From NCBI GenBank assembly GCA_937873545.1, contig CALMWI010000149.1, positions 1-9,872 of the forward strand: a stretch of 9,872 nt of DNA, in the 5' to 3' direction. A program made the position numbers and the translations under genes. The notes under the pieces were generated by a model. The model searched no databases, had not been told where the DNA came from, and was given only the letters and a program-made list of their open reading frames with translations. This DNA comes from an uncultured bacterium. GTDB taxonomy: Bacteria; UBA4055. Of this stretch, positions 1 to 5,469 are shown piece by piece. Each line of letters opens with the position of its first letter. The stretch's first letter is position 1.

Positions 1-453
1 GCAGGCAGTAGTCTATACTATGGAATTTTATTCAATGGCGATCATAGCACACTTTCGCCTGAAGGTTATTGGGAAGATGCGTCAATGCTTCTAGTAACCA
101 CCGATGGCAGATACGGTTTCTGGACTTGCATTAACGGTTCATGGAATGTGTCAACGGGGTTTATTTCCAATGCGGCTGTTAACGCCGGACTTGATGCATG
201 GAATGTGTTGAAAGTTATTGTTGATAACGCCACGGGAGACCATCATCTCTTTATTAATGGTCAGTATATTCAGACAATTAATTCTACATATCTGACCGGA
301 GGAAAAATCGGGTTGTCAATGTGGGACGACGGTATTGCCGGTACAGCTTCAGTTGACTATATAAAGGTATCAGCAGTTAATAAAGCTGATCTGAAAAAGA
401 TCAGATTGATAAGAAATACTGATCTCGATAATGGCGCACCTGCAGCAAAATAA
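1..453 (+). CDS. C-terminal part of a concanavalin A-like (LamG/DUF1080-type) domain protein, 5'-truncated by the window
   Basis: The reading frame is open from base 1 to the TAA at 451-453, giving 150 visible residues; the start lies outside the window. The pattern is that of the last strands of a beta-sandwich lectin/glucanase-like domain. A 'YGFWT' strand is followed by 'WNVLKVIVDN', then 'HHLFINGQYI' (a ligand-exposed strand with the usual F-I-N-G turn), then 'GGKIGLSMW', and finally 'ASVDYIKVSA' closing the sheet. Such domains usually occur in secreted or surface proteins and bind or cleave glycans, but no catalytic residue can be assigned from this fragment. A tail of about 28 residues, rich in K, R and D, follows the domain, with no obvious anchor, sorting signal or membrane segment. 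A strong terminator lies 18 bp after the stop, so the gene ends its transcript here. The fold call is fairly sure; the function is unknown. Confidence 0.72.
   Translation, partial: AGSSLYYGILFNGDHSTLSPEGYWEDASMLLVTTDGRYGFWTCINGSWNVSTGFISNAAVNAGLDAWNVLKVIVDNATGDHHLFINGQYIQTINSTYLTGGKIGLSMWDDGIAGTASVDYIKVSAVNKADLKKIRLIRNTDLDNGAPAAK
386..404 (+). repeat. Perfect 7-bp inverted repeat within the 3' end of the first gene
   Basis: CTGATCT (386-392) and AGATCAG (398-404) are separated by the 5-base loop GAAAA. The repeat lies in codons of the charged tail, about 50 bases before the stop. It could form a short hairpin in the mRNA, but it has no U-tract and may be chance. Confidence 0.35.
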
Positions 454-471
454 TTCTATTCGAATCTAAAT

Positions 472-499
472 AAAAAGGGAGCTTCGCGCTCCCTTTTTT
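472..499 (+). terminator. Rho-independent terminator
   Basis: The stem GGGAGC (477-482) pairs with GCTCCC (488-493) around the 5-base loop TTCGC. It is flanked by A5 (472-476) and followed by T6 (494-499), so the A and T tracts can extend the stem. The hairpin lies 18 bp after the stop of the truncated first gene and about 50 bp before tsaE. Because the A-tract mirrors the T-tract, it could also work on the reverse strand, although no reverse gene ends here. Confidence 0.93.
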
Positions 500-511
500 A
501 TTATTTAGAAA

Positions 512-540
512 TTGCGGACAGGACGGATTTAAATTAAATT
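512..540 (+). promoter_or_regulatory. Possible sigma70-type promoter for the tsaE-tsaB-cdaA cluster
   Basis: TTGCGG (512-517) and TAAATT (535-540) are separated by 17 bp, just after the terminator, where a promoter is expected. The matches to consensus are weak. Initiation would fall at about 547, immediately before the ATG at 548, and so would make a nearly leaderless mRNA. This fits the absence of a well-placed Shine-Dalgarno site but is unproven. Confidence 0.3.
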
Positions 541-547
541 TAGTACG

Positions 548-988
548 ATGGAAAAAGAAGCGAAAATATTGGAATGTATAAGCAGTTCGGAAAGCGAGAC
601 AGAGAAGATAGCTTCAACATTCGCTCATGAGGTTAAAGACGGAGATATAATCTGTTTTTTTGGAGATGTAGGAGCCGGGAAGACCGTTTTTACCCGAGGA
701 TTATGCAGAGGTTTGGGATTTGAAGGCTATGTAAATTCGCCCAGCTATATTGTAATGAACATATATAAGACAGATATAATTTCAATATATCATTACGACC
801 TCTACAGGATCGGTTCGACAGCAGAACTGAATGAGATCGGATTTTATGAATTCGCCGGTCAGGATAAAAGTATAACGATAGTGGAATGGGCAGAAATGCT
901 CGATGGAGAACTGCCTGAGAAAAGGATCGAGATACATATTAACTCGGAAAGTGAAACCATGCGAAGAATAAAAATCAAACGGATATGA
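548..988 (+). CDS. tsaE: TsaE, ATPase of tRNA threonylcarbamoyladenosine (t6A37) biosynthesis
   Basis: TsaE (YjeE) is the small cytoplasmic ATPase that binds TsaB-TsaD and supports multiple rounds of t6A formation at position 37 of ANN-decoding tRNAs. The 146-residue product has the Walker A motif GDVGAGKT at residues 39-46. The family segment 'VNSPSYIVMNIY' spans about 62-73, 'HYDLYRI' spans 82-88 with the conserved D84, and 'IVEWAEM' spans 111-117 with the conserved E113-W114. Length and motif order are normal for the family. The frame is closed by a stop at 530-532, and 548 is the first possible ATG. No good Shine-Dalgarno site lies close to it; the nearest purine-rich stretch, AGGACGGA (520-527), is about 20 bases upstream. 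The stop overlaps the ATG at 985 and tsaB follows directly, which agrees with their joint role. Confidence 0.96.
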   Translation: MEKEAKILECISSSESETEKIASTFAHEVKDGDIICFFGDVGAGKTVFTRGLCRGLGFEGYVNSPSYIVMNIYKTDIISIYHYDLYRIGSTAELNEIGFYEFAGQDKSITIVEWAEMLDGELPEKRIEIHINSESETMRRIKIKRI

Positions 989-990
989 AC

Positions 991-1629
991 ATGTACATTT
1001 TAGCTGTTGATACATCTACCGAATTTGCGTCTGTAGCGTTACTTAAGGATGGCGTTTTAGTCTTAGAATTGAAAGATTCGGGCAAATTCGCGCACAACCA
1101 GAGGCTGTTCGAGATGATAGATGAGATTTTGAAAGGCGCAGGAATAGCTATAAATGATATTGATCTTTTCGCTGTCGGAGTCGGTCCGGGATCTTTTACC
1201 GGTCTAAGGGTCGGAGTGAGCGCTGTAAAAGGTATGGCGATCGGGCTGGACAGGAAGATTATTCCGGTTTCATCAATGGATTCTTCAGCACTCAGAGCAT
1301 TCTCAGATCTTGGAGGAGAAAAGAGGATAAATATAATTCTGGAAGGAAAACAGAAAGATTTTTTTCATGCGGAGTACTCCTTTACCGGCAGCGATGTAAT
1401 AAAAATAAGCGAAATAATTGTTCGACCTTACGAAGATAGTTGTTATATTAATGGTGTGACGGCCGGGAATGTCAAAAAAGAATTGATAGATCTGAAGAAT
1501 TACCATGAAGGCTGTTTTCCGGATGCGGCTTACACAGGCAGACTGGCTTTTGTAAGAAGAGAGAACGGAGGAAAAGATTACAGTTTTGAACCGGAATATT
1601 ATAAAGAATTCAAAGTAAGGCAGATCTAA
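991..1629 (+). CDS. tsaB: TsaB, tRNA threonylcarbamoyladenosine biosynthesis subunit
   Basis: TsaB (YeaZ) is the non-catalytic ASKHA-fold partner that dimerises with TsaD and recruits TsaE for t6A synthesis in the cytoplasm. The product starts with the family signature 'MYILAVDTSTEFASVALL'. It continues with 'AHNQRLFEMIDEIL' and then the highly conserved 'GVGPGSFTGLRVGVSAVKGMA', the glycine-rich region that marks the family. The length of 212 residues is close to the usual 220-230. Two ATGs compete. The ATG at 985 overlaps the tsaE stop as ATGA. The ATG at 991 aligns with the usual TsaB N-terminus and sits 7 bases after a weak ACGGA; I prefer 991, and the difference is only two residues. TsaD is not in the window and must be encoded elsewhere. 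Confidence 0.95.
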   Translation: MYILAVDTSTEFASVALLKDGVLVLELKDSGKFAHNQRLFEMIDEILKGAGIAINDIDLFAVGVGPGSFTGLRVGVSAVKGMAIGLDRKIIPVSSMDSSALRAFSDLGGEKRINIILEGKQKDFFHAEYSFTGSDVIKISEIIVRPYEDSCYINGVTAGNVKKELIDLKNYHEGCFPDAAYTGRLAFVRRENGGKDYSFEPEYYKEFKVRQI

Positions 1630-1631
1630 GA

Positions 1632-2417
1632 ATGGAAATATTCAGAATTGGGTTCATATCTTTTACATTCGTTGATCTTGCCGATATTATTCTTTTCACA
1701 TTTATCTCATTTAAGCTGTATAATGTCGTTAAAGATTCAAGAGCGACAACAATGTTTTTAGGTATGCTTTCAGTCGTTGTTTTAGGCATATTCGCCGATT
1801 TTCTGAATCTGACTATAATGTCATGGCTGATAGATTCTTTAAGAACTATCTTCTGGCTTGCATTTTTCATCTTGTTTCAGCCTGAACTAAGGAGAATATT
1901 AACCCATATAGGCCAGAACAGGATTCTAAACAAGTTCCTTCAGATTAAAACGCAGACCATCCTAGACGAAGTTTCCAAAGCCGCTTTCATGCTGAGCGAA
2001 AAAAGGATAGGCGGCCTTATCGTACTTACAAAGAATGTCGGGATAAAATCAGTGGTGGAGTCAGGCATACCTATAAAAAGCGATGTTAGTCCGGAACTTC
2101 TGTCAACAATATTCAACCCGTCGTCACCGCTTCATGACGGAGCGGTAGTGGTATCGAACGATCAGATAGTAGCCGCAAAATGCATTCTGCCAACGACAAT
2201 GAAAGATATCGGCTCGCAGTTCGGAACAAGACACCGCGCCGCAGTAGGACTGTCTGAAGAAAGCGATGCCATAATAGTAGTGGTATCTGAAGAAACCGGA
2301 GATGTAAGGATAGCCTACGACGGCGACCTTTTAAGGATGAACAGTCTGGAAGAACTGAAAATTAAACTGGAAAAGCTTTATAAATATGAAGGATCAAGAG
2401 AGGGATCAGAAGCCTGA
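1632..2417 (+). CDS. cdaA: Membrane diadenylate cyclase CdaA (c-di-AMP synthase)
   Basis: CdaA joins two ATP molecules to make the second messenger cyclic di-AMP, which commonly controls potassium and osmolyte transport and cell-wall homeostasis. The 261-residue product begins with three predicted membrane helices at about 17-33, 40-60 and 63-82. These run into the family linker 'FQPELRR' (82-88) and a cytosolic DAC (DisA_N) domain. Both catalytic signatures are intact: DGA at 169-171 within 'SPLHDGAVVV', and RHR at 200-202 within 'GTRHRAAVGLSEESDA'. The length matches typical CdaA. The start lies 2 bp after the tsaB stop, with a modest AAGG (1617-1620) upstream, so it belongs to the same transcript. 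The CdaR (YbbR-domain) and GlmM genes that accompany cdaA in Firmicutes are absent here; instead a small charged protein overlaps the 3' end by 32 bp. Confidence 0.95.
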   Translation: MEIFRIGFISFTFVDLADIILFTFISFKLYNVVKDSRATTMFLGMLSVVVLGIFADFLNLTIMSWLIDSLRTIFWLAFFILFQPELRRILTHIGQNRILNKFLQIKTQTILDEVSKAAFMLSEKRIGGLIVLTKNVGIKSVVESGIPIKSDVSPELLSTIFNPSSPLHDGAVVVSNDQIVAAKCILPTTMKDIGSQFGTRHRAAVGLSEESDAIIVVVSEETGDVRIAYDGDLLRMNSLEELKIKLEKLYKYEGSREGSEA

Positions 2418-2583
2418 AAAAGAAAGTGTTGAAGAAGAGTTTAACGATCTGATGGATCGTGAATTTATCGAAATGCTTGAACTCATCGAAAAAATGAAAA
2501 AAGGCGAGATCACAGCCGAGGAAATGAAAAAGCTTGAATATATTAGAAAATCAAGAGAATATTTATACGGCGGAGACGCTTAA
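2386..2583 (+). CDS. Small, highly charged protein of unknown function overlapping the end of cdaA
   Basis: This is a 65-residue ORF in a different frame from cdaA, starting 32 bp before the cdaA stop and ending 2 bp before the hldD stop on the other strand. About half the residues are charged: 20 are Asp/Glu and 13 Lys/Arg by my count. The pattern between about 18 and 58 suggests one or two amphipathic helices, possibly coiled coil. It contains 'MKKGEITAEEMKKLE', a helix-turn-helix-hairpin-like segment seen in several small adaptor or oligomerisation motifs. I do not recognise a family. There is no signal peptide, membrane segment or cysteine. No strong Shine-Dalgarno site precedes 2386, so translation may be coupled to cdaA; an internal ATG at 2452 is an alternative start. 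The position suggests a partner or regulator of CdaA, but that is inference from context only. Confidence 0.6.
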   Translation: MKDQERDQKPEKESVEEEFNDLMDREFIEMLELIEKMKKGEITAEEMKKLEYIRKSREYLYGGDA

Positions 2584-2595
2584 ATTCAGTCTCCG
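2571..2595. terminator. Hairpin spanning both convergent stop codons (possible weak bidirectional terminator)
   Basis: CGGAGAC (2571-2577) and GTCTCCG (2589-2595) form a perfect 7-bp stem around an 11-base loop. The loop holds the TAA of the small forward gene (2581-2583) and the complement of the hldD TGA stop (2586-2588). There is no T-tract directly after either arm, so it is not a canonical intrinsic terminator. It could still mark 3' ends or protect them. Confidence 0.45.
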
Positions 2596-3560
2596 AGATA
2601 ACGCCCTGGTATCAGATAATTTTTTATATAATCCTCAATACCTTTTTCTAGAGAGGTAAATTTGATTTTCAGCGGTGTGCTTTTCAGTTTCGAGTTGTCA
2701 GACTCGGTAAAATACTGATATTTGCCCTTAAGATTTTCAGGCATATCGAAAAATTCAGTCCGCGATTTTTTATCCAGACTTTTAAATACTGCCGCAGCGA
2801 GATCGTTCCAGCTGCGGGCGTGACCGCTTCCGAGATTGAACAGCCCTGCTATATTCTTATCTTCCAGAATATCGCAGATAATCTTGGAGCAGTCTTTCAC
2901 ATAAACAAAATCCCTTACCGATTCTCCGTTTTTCCATTTTGGATCATCAGATTTGAAAAGCCTGATTTTTCCGGTATTTATAATCTCATGATAGGCTTTG
3001 AATATTTTACTGCTCATTTCGCCTTTGTGATACTCGTTCGGACCGTAAACATTGAAGAATTTTATACCTGTTATCTTATCGAACCATTTCATTCTTTTTG
3101 CGTACAGATCGAACATCTGCTTAGAGTAACCGTACATGTTCAAAGGGCGCAGGGCTTCAATTTTCTTCAAATCGTCTTTGAAACCTTTTTCTCCATCTCC
3201 GTAAGTAGCAGCGCTTGATGCGTATATAAACCTCATTTTTTTTATTATACAGTATTCAGCCAGCAGCTTTGAATATGAAAAATTATTTTCAACAAGGTAG
3301 GAGCAGTCTGATTCGGTCGTTGAAGAGCATGCGCCCATATGGATCACGGCGGTCAGCTTATACGGAACCGTGCCGGAAACAAGATGCGCGAGAAGCTCAT
3401 CTTTTTCAATATAGTCGGCATATTTTAAGGCGCGGAGATTTTTCCATTTGCCGGAAACCCCGAGATGGTCGGATATTAAAATATCCGTGATCCCTCTTCT
3501 GTTAAGTTCCCATACGACCGCGCTTCCGATAAAACCCGCTCCGCCGGTTACAAGTATCAT
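2586..3560 (-). CDS. hldD: ADP-L-glycero-D-manno-heptose 6-epimerase
   Basis: HldD (RfaD) is a cytoplasmic extended short-chain dehydrogenase that epimerises ADP-D-glycero-D-manno-heptose to the L-glycero form, the heptose donor for the LPS inner core. The 324-residue product has the Rossmann NAD(P) motif GGAGFIG at 6-12. Family-specific stretches follow: 'WKNLRALKYADYIEKDE' (39-55), 'IHMGACSSTTE' (73-83), 'YASSAATYG' (113-121) with the catalytic serine at 115-116, and 'NMYGYSK' (141-147) giving the YxxxK pair Y143/K147. 'KFFNVYGPNEYHKGEMSS', 'RDFVYVKD' and 'GLFNLGSGHARSW' come later. The length is slightly above the usual 310. The start is supported by AGAGGAGA upstream (3565-3572). It lies 13 bp downstream of the lipoprotein gene, so the two probably share a transcript. 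GmhA, HldE and heptosyltransferases are not in the window. Confidence 0.95.
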   Translation of the reverse strand: MILVTGGAGFIGSAVVWELNRRGITDILISDHLGVSGKWKNLRALKYADYIEKDELLAHLVSGTVPYKLTAVIHMGACSSTTESDCSYLVENNFSYSKLLAEYCIIKKMRFIYASSAATYGDGEKGFKDDLKKIEALRPLNMYGYSKQMFDLYAKRMKWFDKITGIKFFNVYGPNEYHKGEMSSKIFKAYHEIINTGKIRLFKSDDPKWKNGESVRDFVYVKDCSKIICDILEDKNIAGLFNLGSGHARSWNDLAAAVFKSLDKKSRTEFFDMPENLKGKYQYFTESDNSKLKSTPLKIKFTSLEKGIEDYIKNYLIPGRYLGD

Positions 3561-3564
3561 TTTG

Positions 3565-3572
3565 TCTCCTCT
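3565..3572 (-). promoter_or_regulatory. Ribosome binding site of hldD
   Basis: Read on the reverse strand this is AGAGGAGA, four bases (CAAA) before the ATG at 3560. It is a near-ideal Shine-Dalgarno sequence lying wholly in the 13-bp gap after the lipoprotein stop, and it fixes the hldD start. Confidence 0.85.
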
Positions 3573-3573
3573 A

Positions 3574-5289
3574 TTACTGAGCCTTGAGTTTTTCGATCTC
3601 TTCCTTCAGCGCTACAAAAAATGGTTTGGTGAACTTCGTTTTTACGATAAACTCGGCAGTGGCTTTTTCACCCTTATAATCTCCCCCGGCGTACAGATAA
3701 TCGAAATTTTTGGCAAAATTGTCGGCTTTTGTGTCGAGAACATTTTCGCCGCCTGAAAAACCGAGGTACATCTGATATAAATTCTTGCCTGCCAGATAAG
3801 CTTCGGCAAAGTCGATGAAAAGATAATTCTCGTCGTTTTTTAATTTTTCAGCAATGGCCTTTTCTGCTTTGTCTATAGATTTAGGATTGCTTTTATTTAA
3901 AAGGTCAGCGACCATATCTTTTGTCGTAATTAAAGACACATTGTCTTTTTCGATAACAATATAAGCGGCCGCAATGCCCATAAATACTGAATACACATTA
4001 ACATCGTTTGCAGGCTGAACCTGGAAAAGCTGTTCATACTGTGACTGGTCGATCAGAGTTATGCCTGTAGTTGCTTTTGTTTTCTCGATCATGTCAATAA
4101 AACTTTTTCTGTCCCTGATGTTAAAGTTAAGCACGGTATTGTACTGCATCATGTTTACTCCCGCGCCGTCGTAGATCCCAAGATTTATACTTCCGGCAAG
4201 CTGGTCAATAAGATCTTTTCTTATGTCTATACCCAGAGACTGATTTGTTTCAGCTATACTGCTTTCGAATTCGCTTCTGACATCGGCGGGAACAGTTTCA
4301 AGATAGAAGTTCAGATATTCTGCCGCGTTGATCATAACGGCAAGCAGAACAGCAGGTTTTTTTTCGAAATCCAAGATGACGGATTTATCTGTTTTAATAT
4401 TGCTGATAAGTTTGTTAAAAGGATTTTCCGCATCAATAAAAGAAACCGCATTTATCACAAGGTCGCTTTTTGACAGGTCGGCAGTTGTTCCGAACCCCCT
4501 GTAAAATTTCAAGAAATCGACTGAGCCTAATTCGTTCTGCTGGAAAACGGGATTCGTCGCGGTAATATTGTTCAGAGCAAGCGCATTATCGTTAAAGAAT
4601 CTTCTCAGGTCTGCGTAGAACGCAATGTCGGATGAGAGGTTAAGAGAACCGGAAACCTCTTTATAATACGGTGTGTCACCCAGATGTTTCTGTGCGTTAA
4701 AATATATCTCTGCAGTCTCTTTTGAATTTAAAGAGAAGCTGAAAACCATGTAATTATCATCAGGTTTTATCGTCACAAGAAAATTTTGTTCTTCAGCCTT
4801 AGTTATACTGAGCATTCCGTTGTTGTCATTAATCACCATGTCGTTCTCTTTATTTTTCTCGAGAGTTTCTTTAATATATTTGTAAGCGGAATTCTTGTCT
4901 TTTACCGGAAGTAAAAAACCGATGTTGATCTGAGAATTTTCCGCATCAGCACTATCAGCTTTAAAACTGCTGATAACCAGGCCGAACTCCCTTTTTGTAT
5001 CGAATCCTTTTTTGTCGTATTCGGCAATGTTCATAGGGTCAAAGCCCAATACTTCAGTTATCTCCGACCTGTCTTCACTCACAGGTTCACCCATCACGGA
5101 TTCAGGTTTCACGCTGAAGGTAGCGAACAGTTTTTCGACGGAAGAGAACCGGAGAAAAGCAACCGAATTTTCCGGGGCGTATTTCTGGGCGATCATGGAT
5201 GCCTCACCCGTGCTGACTTCAGCCTTCTTTGAGCAGCCGGTGCAGAATATCATGGCGCAGACAGCTATGATTGTTAATAATTTTTTCAT
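3574..5289 (-). CDS. Predicted lipoprotein, large periplasmic-facing protein with weak DUF3352-like features
   Basis: The 571-residue product starts with a type II signal peptide: basic 'MKK', a hydrophobic stretch (4-16), then 'CTGC' with the lipidated cysteine at 19, followed by 'SKKAE'. The mature protein is soluble-looking and rich in K, D, N and aromatic residues, with no further membrane helix. After the signal, 'APENSVAFLRFSSVEKLFATF' resembles the opening of DUF3352-type proteins. In the second half, 'LGIDIRKDLIDQLAGSINLGIYDG' is also reminiscent of that family, followed by a 'DRKSFIDMIEKTK' helix. The similarity is by eye and function is unknown. I see no catalytic motif; a structural or binding role at the envelope is more likely than an enzyme. 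The start is supported by AGGAAG at 5300-5295. The gene is first in a two-gene unit with hldD, and a promoter candidate lies upstream. Confidence 0.85.
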   Translation of the reverse strand: MKKLLTIIAVCAMIFCTGCSKKAEVSTGEASMIAQKYAPENSVAFLRFSSVEKLFATFSVKPESVMGEPVSEDRSEITEVLGFDPMNIAEYDKKGFDTKREFGLVISSFKADSADAENSQINIGFLLPVKDKNSAYKYIKETLEKNKENDMVINDNNGMLSITKAEEQNFLVTIKPDDNYMVFSFSLNSKETAEIYFNAQKHLGDTPYYKEVSGSLNLSSDIAFYADLRRFFNDNALALNNITATNPVFQQNELGSVDFLKFYRGFGTTADLSKSDLVINAVSFIDAENPFNKLISNIKTDKSVILDFEKKPAVLLAVMINAAEYLNFYLETVPADVRSEFESSIAETNQSLGIDIRKDLIDQLAGSINLGIYDGAGVNMMQYNTVLNFNIRDRKSFIDMIEKTKATTGITLIDQSQYEQLFQVQPANDVNVYSVFMGIAAAYIVIEKDNVSLITTKDMVADLLNKSNPKSIDKAEKAIAEKLKNDENYLFIDFAEAYLAGKNLYQMYLGFSGGENVLDTKADNFAKNFDYLYAGGDYKGEKATAEFIVKTKFTKPFFVALKEEIEKLKAQ

Positions 5290-5294
5290 GAATT

Positions 5295-5300
5295 CTTCCT
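5295..5300 (-). promoter_or_regulatory. Ribosome binding site of the lipoprotein gene
   Basis: AGGAAG on the reverse strand lies five bases before the ATG at 5289. This is normal spacing and supports the start that carries the signal peptide. Confidence 0.8.
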
Positions 5301-5338
5301 TTTGTTTATATTATTCAGTTTTTTTATAAAGCCATATA

Positions 5339-5367
5339 AATTTAATCCACTTTGGCGGCAAAATCAA
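5339..5367 (-). promoter_or_regulatory. Candidate promoter for the lipoprotein-hldD unit
   Basis: On the reverse strand TTGATT (5367-5362) is followed after 17 bp by TAAATT (5344-5339). Four of six bases match each consensus hexamer. Transcription would start near 5332, giving a leader of about 40 bases. Other AT-rich hexamers nearby could serve instead. Confidence 0.4.
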
Positions 5368-5393
5368 GGAACTTTAGCGTATGATATCAAATA

Positions 5394-5407
5394 AAATAAA
5401 TTTATTT
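5394..5407. promoter_or_regulatory. 14-bp perfect AT-rich palindrome between divergent promoters
   Basis: AAATAAA (5394-5400) is directly followed by its reverse complement TTTATTT (5401-5407), with no spacer. It ends one base before the -35 element of the forward promoter candidate and lies about 27 bp upstream of the -35 of the reverse one. It could be an operator for a dimeric regulator or act as an UP element. In such AT-rich DNA it could also be chance. Confidence 0.35.
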
Positions 5408-5408
5408 C

Positions 5409-5437
5409 TTGCATGATTTTACGCGAATAGATATATT
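5409..5437 (+). promoter_or_regulatory. Candidate promoter for the MBL-pepD-ABC cluster
   Basis: TTGCAT (5409-5414) and TATATT (5432-5437) are separated by exactly 17 bp, matching sigma70-type consensus at four and five of six positions. Initiation near 5444 would give a leader of about 25 bases before the ATG at 5470. Confidence 0.55.
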
Positions 5438-5469
5438 TTCCAAGAATTAAAAGTTCGAAGCGGTGATTG

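Noticed and set aside
2820..3218. Open frame of 132 codons on the forward strand inside hldD
   Set aside because: It is fully antisense to conserved HldD motifs and is explained as a shadow of that gene.
3448..3756. Open frame of 102 codons on the forward strand across the lipoprotein-hldD junction
   Set aside because: It spans the ends of two firmly supported reverse genes, and no domain is visible.
5012..5329. Open frame of 105 codons on the forward strand, opposite the lipoprotein start
   Set aside because: It is antisense to a well-supported signal-peptide gene, crosses that gene's promoter and ribosome binding site, and its product has no recognisable domain.
5467..5469. TTG as the start of the MBL gene
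   Set aside because: An ATG follows immediately at 5470 and fits the family N-terminus; the TTG would only add one residue.
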